Positions 18,181-25,648 of a stretch of 64,000 bases of DNA are shown one piece after another. Below the pieces are notes generated by a model that was not told where the DNA came from, ran no database searches, and was given only the letters and a program-made list of their open reading frames with translations. This DNA is from Actinomycetota bacterium (lineage in GTDB: Bacteria; Actinomycetota; Thermoleophilia; Gaiellales; Gaiellaceae). A program made the position numbers and the translations under genes. Each line of letters starts with the position of its first letter. Position 1 is the first letter of the stretch. The stretch lies in the NCBI GenBank assembly GCA_013816245.1, contig JACDEU010000003.1, positions 58,411 to 122,410 of the forward strand. Reading direction: 5' to 3'.

Positions 18181-18459
18181 TCAGGAAACGACGGTGCCGG
18201 GCTCCGTCGCCTGGTCCGGGCGGAGCAGGACGAGTCCCTTCCCGTGCGAGTGCGCGACGACGACGGCGGCCCCGTCGTCGTCTCGCCTGCACAGGATCTG
18301 CGTTCCCTTCAGCTCCTGCGCTTCGTAGCCGCCGGTCGACAGCACCGTTTCGTGCGTGCCGTACGTGCCGAGGTCGACGGTCAGCAGGAGCGACGGCGCT
18401 CGCGCGCCGAGATGCTCCTCGACGCCCACGATCGTCCCGATGACGAGCTCGTCAGCCAC
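18181..18459 (-). CDS. Small OB-fold protein, CsaA/tRNA-binding-domain-like
   Basis: A 92-residue protein starting at GTG 18459 with AAAGG just upstream. The opening ELVIGTIVGVEEHLGARAP followed by LLLTVDLG resembles the tRNA-binding OB fold of CsaA and MetRS C-terminal domains. The usual IGKQV segment seems replaced by ELKGTQILC. It overlaps the transporter gene upstream by 8 bases. The role is not clear; binding of nucleic acid or a small ligand is plausible. Confidence 0.5.
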   Translation of the reverse strand: MADELVIGTIVGVEEHLGARAPSLLLTVDLGTYGTHETVLSTGGYEAQELKGTQILCRRDDDGAAVVVAHSHGKGLVLLRPDQATEPGTVVS

Positions 18460-18898
18460 CTTTGTACAGCGACAGTGCCGCGCCGGCGCCGAGGAACACC
18501 AGCCCCAGCGCACGCGTCCAGCTGATCGCGATCTGGTCGAAGCCGAACCAGCCGAAGCGGTCGATGATCGCCGCGACGCCCAGGTTGAAGGCGATGATGA
18601 TCCCGATCGTGGCGGCGAGCCCGATGCGCGGCGACGCGACGGTGATTGCCAGGATGATCAGCATCGAAAGCGCACCGCCGGTCCAGAGCCAGGCCGGCTG
18701 CCGGGCGACGTCCGCGAGCCCGCGCAGGCTCTGCTTCGCGATCAGCAGCAACACGAGCCCGATCACGACCGAGACGACACCGGAGAAGGCGAGCGCGGGG
18801 AAGATTCCCGCGCGCCCGCCCAGCTCTCCCATGACGGCCGCCTGGACGGCGCCCGCGAGGCCTGCAGCCACCGCGAGCCCGACGGCCAACCCCGTCAC
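18452..18898 (-). CDS. DMT-type small membrane protein (YdcZ/DUF606-like)
   Basis: A 148-residue protein with five predicted helices, beginning VTGLAVGLAVAAGLAGAVQ. It matches the length and topology of the DUF606/YdcZ family, half-size relatives of EamA drug/metabolite exporters that often work as pairs. GTG 18898 overlaps the VOC gene stop as GTGA. The substrate is unknown. Confidence 0.7.
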   Translation of the reverse strand: MTGLAVGLAVAAGLAGAVQAAVMGELGGRAGIFPALAFSGVVSVVIGLVLLLIAKQSLRGLADVARQPAWLWTGGALSMLIILAITVASPRIGLAATIGIIIAFNLGVAAIIDRFGWFGFDQIAISWTRALGLVFLGAGAALSLYKGG

Positions 18899-19275
18899 GC
18901 GCCCGGCGCTCCTTCCGGCATCGTGACCGACTCGTCGCTCTGGAACAGGCTGAAGCTGTTGCCCTCGGTGTCCTTGCACCGGCCGAACCACCCGATGCTG
19001 GGAATCGGCTGCTTGTCGTCGGCCTCGCCGCCGAGCTCCCGCACTTTCGCGAGATCGGCGTCGATGTCGTCGCTGCCGAGGTAGATCGTGGTGCCGGACG
19101 CGCCCTCCATCTCCGGGTAGACCGCGCCGCCCCAGCCGCCCTCCTGGAACATCCGATAGTCGATGTCCGGCATGCCCGAGTCCTCGATCGACCAGCCCCC
19201 CACGCCTTCCCAGAACTTCTCTGCGCGGTCCGCGTCCTTGGCCGGGAACTCGATGTGTACGACCTTCTTTCCCAT
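18895..19275 (-). CDS. VOC-superfamily (glyoxalase/bleomycin-resistance fold) protein
   Basis: A 126-residue single-domain protein starting MGKKVVHIEFPAKDADRAEKF. It has the paired beta-alpha-beta-beta-beta modules of the vicinal oxygen chelate fold, ending DTEGNSFSLFQSDE. The Glu expected as metal ligand is present in the last strand region (DTEGN). A very good ribosome site (AAAGGAGGATC) precedes ATG 19275. It heads a three-gene minus-strand operon with the YdcZ-like and OB-fold genes. The substrate is unknown. Confidence 0.75.
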   Translation of the reverse strand: MGKKVVHIEFPAKDADRAEKFWEGVGGWSIEDSGMPDIDYRMFQEGGWGGAVYPEMEGASGTTIYLGSDDIDADLAKVRELGGEADDKQPIPSIGWFGRCKDTEGNSFSLFQSDESVTMPEGAPGA

Positions 19276-19333
19276 CTGATCCTCCTTTCCGGGGTGAAGC
19301 TATACGCTCACGCCTCTACGACGAAGGGGAACG

Positions 19334-19612
19334 ATGGTTCGCGCAATCGTGCTGTACGAGCAGGAACCGGACGCTGAGCGCTACAGGGAACACGTAGAGC
19401 TTTGCCGCAAGGTGCCGGGCGGAACGTTCCGTCACGGTCGTGTCTTCGGCGCGCCAATGGGCGACCCGCCGTATCGCTACTACGCGGAGTGGGAATGGCC
19501 CGACATGGAGTCGTTCAAGTCCGCCGCCCGCGGCGACGAGTTCATGGCGACCGGCAAGGACGCGATGGACATGGGCGGCAAGTTCTCCGTGATGTTTGCC
19601 GAAGTTGACTGA
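19334..19612 (+). CDS. EthD-domain small protein
   Basis: A 92-residue protein with an EthD-like dimeric alpha/beta barrel pattern: VRAIVLYEQEPDAERYREHV at the start, RYYAEWEWPDMESFKSA in the middle and a GKFSVMFAEVD end. A ribosome site (AAGGGGAACG) precedes ATG 19334. The gene overlaps the following crotonase by 17 bases. Such proteins accompany catabolic oxidations or modify polyketide-like substrates. The role here is unknown. Confidence 0.65.
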   Translation: MVRAIVLYEQEPDAERYREHVELCRKVPGGTFRHGRVFGAPMGDPPYRYYAEWEWPDMESFKSAARGDEFMATGKDAMDMGGKFSVMFAEVD

Positions 19613-20420
19613 GCCGACGCATCCGCATCCGCGCTCGGCGGACGACCTCGGTTTCGAGTCGATCCTGTACGAGAAAGCACCGCCCCGCGCGACGATCACG
19701 CTCAACCGGCCCGAGGTGCTCAATGCCTTCGACTTCCGGATGCTGCGCGAGCTCGCGCGCGCGTGCGAAGACGCTTCGTGGGACGACGACATCCGCGTCG
19801 TCGTCGTGACGGGCGAGGGCCGCGCCTTTTGTGTCGGAGCGGACCTGAAGTCGTGGGCCGCCGACTATCTCGGCAACCCGAAGGAGTACTGGAAGTGGTT
19901 CGGCGCGTTCAAGGACGCGCACGACAAGCTCCGCGAGATCGGGAAGCCGACCGTCGCCCGCATCAACGGCATTGCCGTCGGCGGCGGCAACGAGCTGCAG
20001 ATGGCATGCGATCTTGCCGTGATGGTGGACGACGCGTTCATTCGCCACGTCGGCCTCGAGCACGGCTCGGTTCCGGCGGGCGGCGCGACCCAATGGCTTC
20101 CGATCTTCGTCGGGGACCGTCGCGCGCGCGAGATCATCATGCTGTGTGACGAGATCTCGGCCCCAAGGGCCGAGGAGTGGGGGCTGATCAATCGCGCCGT
20201 CCCGGCGGCGGAGCTCGACAGTGCCGTAGACGAGTACGTCGGGAAGCTCGCGACGAAGCTTCCGCAGACCACGCGCTATGCGAAGCAGCAGCTGAACTTC
20301 TGGCGCGATCTCTCGTGGCACGAGACCGTGAACCACGCGCGTGACTGGCTCGCGCTCTCGATGCTCGGCGACGAAGCACAAGAGGCGGTGAAGGCATTTC
20401 TGAAGCGCTCGTCCTCGTAG
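19596..20420 (+). CDS. Enoyl-CoA hydratase/isomerase family protein
   Basis: A 274-residue crotonase-fold protein. The CoA-binding LNRPEVLNAF and oxyanion-hole FCVGADLKSW and IAVGGGNELQMACDLAV segments are clear. The catalytic region HGSVPAGGATQWLP is less like standard hydratases, so isomerase or hydrolase activity on an aromatic or branched CoA ester is possible. The start is TTG 19596, or TTG 19605, both inside the previous gene. It overlaps the next crotonase by about 25 bases if the start proposed there is right. Confidence 0.82.
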   Translation: MPKLTEPTHPHPRSADDLGFESILYEKAPPRATITLNRPEVLNAFDFRMLRELARACEDASWDDDIRVVVVTGEGRAFCVGADLKSWAADYLGNPKEYWKWFGAFKDAHDKLREIGKPTVARINGIAVGGGNELQMACDLAVMVDDAFIRHVGLEHGSVPAGGATQWLPIFVGDRRAREIIMLCDEISAPRAEEWGLINRAVPAAELDSAVDEYVGKLATKLPQTTRYAKQQLNFWRDLSWHETVNHARDWLALSMLGDEAQEAVKAFLKRSSS

Positions 20421-21169
20421 AGCGCGACGATCCGGTCGCGGTTGTTCTCCTCAACCGGCCACAGCAGCTGAACGCACTGTCTAGCGAGCTGATGGAGACG
20501 CTCGTCGACTTGCTCCGCCAGCTCGATGCGGACGAGGCGGTGCGCTGCATCGTTGTCGGCGGGAACGAACGGGCCTTTGCGGCCGGTGCAGACATTGCAG
20601 AGCTGGCGGCGGGGACGCCCGTCTCGCTCTACATGGGGGGGCGCATCGATCGTTGGGATGCGATCCGCAACCTGCGCACACCGCTCGTCGCGGCGGTCTC
20701 CGGTTTTTGCCTCGGCGGCGGTTGCGAGCTTGCGATGGCGTGCGACCTGATCGTCGCAGCCGAGTCGGCGAAGTTCGGACAACCGGAGATCAATCTCGGC
20801 GTGATGCCCGGCGCGGGCGGCACGCAGCGATTGACCCGCGCCGTCGGCAAGGCCGTGGCGATGGACATGATCCTGAGCGGGCGCATGCTCTCCGCGGAGG
20901 AGGCCCGCGAGCTCGGGCTCGTCGCCCGGGTCGTCGCGCAAGAGGCCTGGCTAGAAGGAGCGAAGGCCGTTGCCACCGAGATCGCGGCGAAAAGCCCGGT
21001 GTCGGTGCGGCTTGCGAAGGAATCGATCGACGAGGCGTTCGAGACGCCGCTCAACGCCGGGATCGACTTCGAGCGACGCTCGTTTTATCTCGCCCGGGCC
21101 TCAGAGGACGCAGACGAGGGTCTCGAGGCGTTCACCCAGAAACGCAAGCCGGAGTTTCGGGGCCGCTGA
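20396..21169 (+). CDS. Enoyl-CoA hydratase/isomerase family protein (start unresolved)
   Basis: A crotonase with LNRPQQLNALS, FAAGADIAELA, CLGGGCELAMACDLI and the catalytic Glu region PEINLGVMPGAGGTQRL, the pattern of genuine enoyl-CoA hydratases. The conserved first strand (ALVLVERDDPVAVVLLNRP) is encoded upstream of the first ATG (20492). No ATG, GTG or TTG exists in frame back to a stop at 20342. I place the start provisionally at ATT 20396, giving 257 residues, the usual family length, with a GGTGAAGG stretch just before it. ATG 20492 would give a truncated 225-residue protein. Confidence 0.8.
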   Translation: MSEALVLVERDDPVAVVLLNRPQQLNALSSELMETLVDLLRQLDADEAVRCIVVGGNERAFAAGADIAELAAGTPVSLYMGGRIDRWDAIRNLRTPLVAAVSGFCLGGGCELAMACDLIVAAESAKFGQPEINLGVMPGAGGTQRLTRAVGKAVAMDMILSGRMLSAEEARELGLVARVVAQEAWLEGAKAVATEIAAKSPVSVRLAKESIDEAFETPLNAGIDFERRSFYLARASEDADEGLEAFTQKRKPEFRGR

Positions 21170-22332
21170 GCCTCTCGCGGTTTCTCGAGCCCCCGCGGCT
21201 ACGCACGCTTCGCCAGCACGAGGACGACGACCGCCGGGCCACGTGGCTCGAGCTGTTCTTCGACCTGGTGTTCGTCGCAGCGGTCGGCCAGCTCGCGAAC
21301 GCACTCAGCACACAGCCGACGACGGGTCGCTTCTTCGAGTTCCTCGGCCTCTTCGTTCCCGTGTGGTGGGTCTGGATGGGGTTCACCTTCTACGCCAACC
21401 GATTCGACACGGATGACCTGCCGTACCGTCTCCTGACGTTGCTCGGAATGTTCGCGGTCGCGGTTCTGGCCACCACGGTTCCGGGCGCCTTTCGCGGTGC
21501 AGCCATCGGGTTTCCACTCGCGTACGTCGGCGCGCGCGTCGTTCTGCTCGTTCTGTATGCGCGCGCACGGCGGCATGTGTCCGAGACCCGAGCGCTGACC
21601 TCCACGTTCCTCGTCGCCTTCGGCGCCGCCGTGGCCGTCTGGCTGGTGTCGCTCGCGATTCCTCGGCCCTGGAACTACGTGGCGTGGGGCGGTGCACTCG
21701 TTTTCGAGCTAAGTGCACCGTTTCTCGCCTGGCGTCAGATCCCTCGCGCGCCCATCCATCCGCGGCACATCCCCGAACGCTTCGGTCTGTTGACGCTGAT
21801 CGTCCTCGGCGAGTCCGTGCTGGCAGTCGTGCTGGCCGTGTCGAGAATCAGTTGGGACGCCAGATCGGCCGCCGCGGCGATCGCGGCCTTTCTCGTCGCG
21901 GCGTCTCTGTGGTGGATCTACTTCGACTTCCTCGATGAGGATGCCGTGAGCGCACGGGGCATCTTCGGTGGTCTCACCTACACCTATGTGCACTACTTCA
22001 TCGTCGTCGGGCTCGCCGCTCTCGGGGCGGGCGTCAAGATCGCCATTCTCGCCGCAGGTGGTGACCATCACTACAACGGGACGGCGTGGGTCCTGTGTGC
22101 CGGCCTGGCGATGACGATGTTCGGCTTCGCTGCCGTCGAGCTGGTCACTCCGCCGCGGACCTTCGATGCCGACGTGGTCCTGCGCGCCGCGACGGCCGTG
22201 CTCGCGCTCGCATTGATTGCGGTCGGGCTCTCCCCGCTCACTGCACTACTCGTGCTCGCAGCGGCTCTCGTGGCGCAGGTTGCATACGAGCTCGTGCGTC
22301 ACGAGGCACACACGCATGAAGCTTCGATCTAG
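21166..22332 (+). CDS. Low-temperature-requirement A (LtrA) family membrane protein
   Basis: A 388-residue LtrA protein with about ten helices. The signature WLELFFDLVFVAAVGQLA follows a short hydrophilic N terminus, and FGLLTLIVLGESVLAV lies near residue 205. No ATG, GTG or TTG precedes the signature within the free upstream frame. The only sensible position is CTG 21166, which overlaps the previous stop as CTGA, the same geometry as the ATGA/GTGA junctions elsewhere in the window. Function in the family is poorly defined. It ends tail-to-tail with the protease gene through a shared CTAG. Confidence 0.85.
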   Translation: MSLSRFLEPPRLRTLRQHEDDDRRATWLELFFDLVFVAAVGQLANALSTQPTTGRFFEFLGLFVPVWWVWMGFTFYANRFDTDDLPYRLLTLLGMFAVAVLATTVPGAFRGAAIGFPLAYVGARVVLLVLYARARRHVSETRALTSTFLVAFGAAVAVWLVSLAIPRPWNYVAWGGALVFELSAPFLAWRQIPRAPIHPRHIPERFGLLTLIVLGESVLAVVLAVSRISWDARSAAAAIAAFLVAASLWWIYFDFLDEDAVSARGIFGGLTYTYVHYFIVVGLAALGAGVKIAILAAGGDHHYNGTAWVLCAGLAMTMFGFAAVELVTPPRTFDADVVLRAATAVLALALIAVGLSPLTALLVLAAALVAQVAYELVRHEAHTHEASI

Positions 22333-23312
22333 GCGTCGAGCTCTGCCGGGACGACCTCGAGCTCGTGCTCCCGGCCTTCGCGCAGGACCTTCGCGCGAAC
22401 CGCGCGGCCGATCAACTCGCTGACTACGATGCGTTGCAGTTCGTAGATCCCCTCGATCGGACTGCCGTCGAGCTCCAGGATGAGATCCTCCGCGCGCATG
22501 CCCGCTTGATCGGCGGGGCCGCCTTCGACGACCTGAACGACCTCGATACCGCTCTTGCGGCCGAGCTCACGTGCCAGCCTCGGCGGCAGTGGCCTCGGGC
22601 CGCCGGCGATTCCGAGGTAGGCGCGGCGGAAACGTCCTTCGGACATCAGCGCGGCGACGATGCGCCTTGTCGCAGCATTGATGGGCACTGCGAGGCCGAG
22701 GCCGACGCCCGCGACCGCGGTGTTGATTCCGATGACGCGCCCGCGCCCGTCGGCGAGCGCACCGCCAGAGTTTCCCGGATTGAGCGCCGCGTCCGTCTGG
22801 ATGACGTTGTCGACCACGCGCACATTCGCTCCCGAGCGAGTCGGCAGCGAACGGCCGAGGGCCGAGACGACGCCGGCCGTCACCGAGCCGGTGAAGCCGT
22901 GCGGGTTGCCGATGGGGACTACGAGCTGACCCACGCGTAGCCGCTCGGCGTCGCCGAGCTCGGCCGGAGCGAGGTCACGCCCGTCCACGCGCAGGACGGC
23001 GAGATCAAAGAGGGGATCGGAGCCGACCACCTCGAACTCGAGCGCGCGGCCGTCGACGAAGGAGGCGCGCCCACGGTCCTCGGTGCGCGCCACGACGTGC
23101 GCGGAAGTGAGCGCGAAGCCGTCGCGTGTGATCACAACTGCGCTGCCGCCCCCGTCGAGCACGCGGCCGCCGCGCACGCGGCGAGAGACACGGAGATTGG
23201 CCACGGATGGCGACAACCTCTCGGCCACGGTCATGACCGCCTGCGAGTAGGCATCGAGCGCCTCGTCGTCCGAGTCGTCGGAAGGCGGCGACGAGATGAA
23301 CGTGAGCTCCAC
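22329..23312 (-). CDS. HtrA/DegP-like serine protease (S1C) with PDZ domain
   Basis: A 327-residue protein with the trypsin-like catalytic triad visible in SAHVV (His), DLAVL (Asp) and GNSGGAL (Ser). A single PDZ domain begins near residue 235 (YLGIAG through GPADQAGMRAEDLI). There is no signal peptide or membrane anchor: the N terminus MELTFISSPPSDDSDDEALD is acidic and soluble. It is therefore probably cytoplasmic, unlike most HtrA proteins. Its role would be protein quality control or regulated proteolysis. Confidence 0.88.
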   Translation of the reverse strand: MELTFISSPPSDDSDDEALDAYSQAVMTVAERLSPSVANLRVSRRVRGGRVLDGGGSAVVITRDGFALTSAHVVARTEDRGRASFVDGRALEFEVVGSDPLFDLAVLRVDGRDLAPAELGDAERLRVGQLVVPIGNPHGFTGSVTAGVVSALGRSLPTRSGANVRVVDNVIQTDAALNPGNSGGALADGRGRVIGINTAVAGVGLGLAVPINAATRRIVAALMSEGRFRRAYLGIAGGPRPLPPRLARELGRKSGIEVVQVVEGGPADQAGMRAEDLILELDGSPIEGIYELQRIVVSELIGRAVRAKVLREGREHELEVVPAELDA

Positions 23313-23336
23313 CAGGTCAAGCTAGCAACGCCCCCG

Positions 23337-24137
23337 ATGGCTCTGTCGATCTGCGAAAGTCACGCGATGTCCGAGGTCGAGACGAGCCGTGACGACGCTG
23401 TTCTGACGATCACGCTCAATCGTCCCGACGTTCTCAACGCTTTCAATGCGGAGGTGCACAAGGGTCTGGCCGCAGCGCTGAAGGAGGCTCGTGCGCCGGA
23501 CGTGCGCGCGGTCGTCCTCACCGGTGCCGGAAGGGGATTCTGCGTCGGGCAGGATCTGACCGAGTTCCGGGAAGCGCCGGGCGATATCGGTGCCCGCTTG
23601 CGCGAGAACTACCACCCGAACGTCCTCGCGATCCGTGCACTCGAGAAGCCGGTGATCGCCGCCGTGAACGGAGCGGCCGCCGGGGCCGGCCTCTCCTTTG
23701 CCTGCGCGTGCGACCTGCGGATCGCAGCGGACTCGGCGAGCTTCGTCCCCGCGTTCATCAACATCGGGCTCGTTCCAGACTCGGGCTGCACGTACTTCGT
23801 GACGCGAATCCTCGGGCCGGCTCGGGCGTTCGAGTGGCTCGCTTCGGGTCGGAAGCTCACTGCCTCCGAAGCCCACGCCTGGGGGCTCGTGTCAGAAGTC
23901 GTCGAAGCAGGTGCGCTCGCGGGTCGTGGCGCCGAGCTCGCGGCCCAGTTCGCCGCGCTGCCGACGCGTGGGATCGGCATGACGAAGCGCCTCATCGACC
24001 ATGCCGCGAACGCAAGCCTCGAGCAGCAGCTCGAACGGGAGGCTCAGCTCCAGACGGCGGCGACGCAGACGCAGGACTTCGCGGAAGGCGTGGCCTCGTT
24101 CCTCGAGAAACGCTCGCCGAGATTCACCGGCAGCTAG
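23337..24137 (+). CDS. paaG: PaaG-like 1,2-epoxyphenylacetyl-CoA isomerase / enoyl-CoA hydratase
   Basis: A 266-residue crotonase. LNRPDVLNAF, FCVGQDLTEF and AAAGAGLSFACACDL match PaaG, where GQDL replaces the more usual GADL. The Asp-rich PAFINIGLVPDSGCTYF block is typical of PaaG isomerases, which turn the ring epoxide into an oxepin-CoA. paaABCD lies 1.5 kb away on the other strand, supporting the call. ATG 23337 is first; ATG 23367 (MSEVETSRDD) is an equally good start giving 256 residues. Confidence 0.82.
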   Translation: MALSICESHAMSEVETSRDDAVLTITLNRPDVLNAFNAEVHKGLAAALKEARAPDVRAVVLTGAGRGFCVGQDLTEFREAPGDIGARLRENYHPNVLAIRALEKPVIAAVNGAAAGAGLSFACACDLRIAADSASFVPAFINIGLVPDSGCTYFVTRILGPARAFEWLASGRKLTASEAHAWGLVSEVVEAGALAGRGAELAAQFAALPTRGIGMTKRLIDHAANASLEQQLEREAQLQTAATQTQDFAEGVASFLEKRSPRFTGS

Positions 24138-24140
24138 ACG

Positions 24141-24590
24141 TCAGTCCCGATTGCAGACGGACATGCCGAGCCGGGCCGCCAGCGTGTTGCTCTTCGAGTT
24201 GTGGTCCTGCGCCTTCGGGAGAACCGCCTGGACGCCCGGCGCGTCGTTCGCCTTAGCCTTGTCACGGATCTCCGCCAGGTCGTCCTTCAGGTTCTGGACC
24301 TGTGTCAGCCACTGATCTGCGGTCGCCTTTTCGCTCGCCGGCGGCTTCAACTTCTTCAGGTCTCCGATTGCGTTGTCGAGGATGGACAGCGTCTTGTCGG
24401 CAACCTTTCCGAGACCCGAGAGGTTCGCAGGGCTGCCGAGCGACTTCGTCTGCTGGTTGTACTTGCCGCAGATCGCGTCCGCTTTGGAGGCGTACTCCTT
24501 CTTCGTCAGCGGTGTTCCGCCGCCGCCGCCGCAACCGGGAAGCAGGACGAGCGCCAACAGCGCAACGAAGGATGCCCGCCTCACAGGCAC
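24141..24590 (-). CDS. Putative lipoprotein, function unknown
   Basis: A 149-residue protein starting MPVRRASFVALLALVLLPGC, a clear lipobox (LLPGC), followed by a Gly linker. The mature part is helical and Lys-rich, with a Cys pair (DAICGKYNQ and the C-terminal MSVCNRD) that could form a disulfide. It probably sits on the outer face of the cytoplasmic membrane. Only 13 bp separate it from the divergent DUF4389 gene. I do not recognise a family beyond small secreted helical lipoproteins. Confidence 0.7.
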   Translation of the reverse strand: MPVRRASFVALLALVLLPGCGGGGGTPLTKKEYASKADAICGKYNQQTKSLGSPANLSGLGKVADKTLSILDNAIGDLKKLKPPASEKATADQWLTQVQNLKDDLAEIRDKAKANDAPGVQAVLPKAQDHNSKSNTLAARLGMSVCNRD

Positions 24591-24603
24591 TACCGTACCG
24601 AGC

Positions 24604-25191
24604 GTGGCCGACGTCCGGCTTCGGGTTCGCGCTCATGAGCCGCTGCGCCGACGCCGGCTCGCGGTCATGCTGCGTCTGCCGCTCGTCGTTCCGCACTACA
24701 TCGTGCTCGTCGTCTGGGGTCTTCTCGCCGCCCCCGCCGTCGCGGTCGCCTGGCTGGCGTTGCTGATCGAGGGCCGCTTGCCGACCTGGCTGCACAGATT
24801 CCTGGCAGCGTTTCTGCGCTACCAGGGTCAGGTCACCGCCTGGTTCGATCTCCTCTCGGCGCACTACCCCGATCCGCTCCACACGGTCGACCATCCGTTC
24901 CGCATCGAGATTCCCGAGCGGCCGAGGCAGAAGCGGCTCGTGACGCTCTTCCGCCTGCCGCTCGTGTTGCCGGCGATCGTGCTTACGAGTGTGCTGAACG
25001 TCGTCCTGACGACCGTGGCGATCCCGGCCTGGTTCGCGGGCGTCATCTTCGGGCGCACCACTGCGGGCCTGCAGGAGCTCGGAGTCTTCTGCCTGCGCTA
25101 CGGGCTCGAGTCGCAGGCGTACGTCATGTTGTTGACGCCGGACTACCCGCGCCTGGCGCCGCCCGGGGTCACGACGACAGAGCCTGAATGA
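24604..25191 (+). CDS. DUF4389 membrane protein
   Basis: A 195-residue protein with two similar halves, each with RLPLVxPxxIV leading into two hydrophobic helices (RLPLVVPHYIVLVVWGLL and RLPLVLPAIVLTSVLN). This repeated pattern with LHRFLAAFLRYQGQVTAW between is DUF4389. The start is GTG 24604 (VADVRLRVRAHEP). Its last 23 bases overlap, on the opposite strand, the end of the selenoprotein gene. Function unknown. Confidence 0.75.
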   Translation: MADVRLRVRAHEPLRRRRLAVMLRLPLVVPHYIVLVVWGLLAAPAVAVAWLALLIEGRLPTWLHRFLAAFLRYQGQVTAWFDLLSAHYPDPLHTVDHPFRIEIPERPRQKRLVTLFRLPLVLPAIVLTSVLNVVLTTVAIPAWFAGVIFGRTTAGLQELGVFCLRYGLESQAYVMLLTPDYPRLAPPGVTTTEPE

Positions 25192-25390
25192 TCTCGTCGG
25201 TCTCCGGGAAATGGCCCTCGCGCTGCTTGGAGAAGATGAGCTTGCCGTCGGCCACGACGTCGTACTGGCTCGTCTCACCGGAGACGGCCTCCGCGTCGTG
25301 CGGAGTGCTCTCGTTCAACTCGGCCGCGAGACTCGCAGCCCGGCGGTCATAGCCGTTTCAGACGGGGCAGTAGAAGATCTCGACCTTCAC
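25169..25390 (-). CDS. Predicted selenoprotein, SelW/SelT/SelH (Rdx) family, in-frame UGA as Sec
   Basis: A 73-residue frame starts at GTG 25390, reads VKVEIFYCPV, meets TGA at 25358-25360, and continues NGYDRRAASLAAEL to QYDVVADGKLIFSKQREGHF and a TGA at 25169. Reading the internal TGA as selenocysteine gives the CxxU redox motif (C-P-V-U) at exactly the place of CxxC/CxxU in Rdx thioredoxin-fold proteins. The part after the stop is well formed coding sequence of the same family, with no frameshift, so decay is unlikely. A SECIS-like hairpin follows the UGA. The Sec machinery (SelA, SelB, SelD, tRNA-Sec) is not in this window. Confidence 0.85.
25322..25340 (-). promoter_or_regulatory. Candidate bacterial SECIS hairpin
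   Basis: Downstream of the UGA on the minus strand, GGCTGCGA pairs with TCGCGGCC (8 bp, one G-U) around a GTC loop. The loop begins 25 bases after the UGA and its first base is G followed by U. This fits the published bacterial SECIS pattern (apical loop roughly 16-37 bases downstream with G among its first bases). It lies inside the coding region, as bacterial SECIS elements do. Confidence 0.6.
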
Positions 25391-25453
25391 ACGTACGAGC
25401 CTAGCGAAGCGCCAGGTTGTCCCTGAGAAAACTCTCCCCAGGGTCGGTCGACT

Positions 25454-25648
25454 GTGCATATAACTCTGGTGAGGCAAGGCCACGCGCGAGCGGGTCTTCC
25501 AGAAGGTCGACGACCCGAACCACGTCTTCGTCCTCCTCGAGTGCGATTCAGTGGCCGACGCGCGTGTGGTCGGCTGCTGGAAGCCGGCGTGCTCGACCGG
25601 TTCGAAAACCAGGACGGCCCGAACGTCTTGGAGGAAGTGCCCGGCTAG
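25454..25648 (+). pseudogene. Frameshifted remnant of a small monooxygenase/cyclase-like protein
   Basis: Family-like sequence is split between reading frames. VHITLVRQ at 25454 gives way to VFQKVDDPNHVFVLLECDS in a second frame and returns to LLEAGVLDRFENQDGPNVLEEVPG ending at TAG 25646. The block VDDPNxVxVLLE resembles short dimeric alpha/beta-barrel (ABM/cyclase-like) proteins. Two frame changes in under 200 bases indicate decay or sequence error. The final stop shares CTAG with the paaD stop on the other strand. Confidence 0.55.

Noticed and set aside
24262..25278. 338-residue minus-strand open frame
   Set aside because: It is antisense to the DUF4389 gene and overlaps the lipoprotein in another frame, with no recognisable domain.
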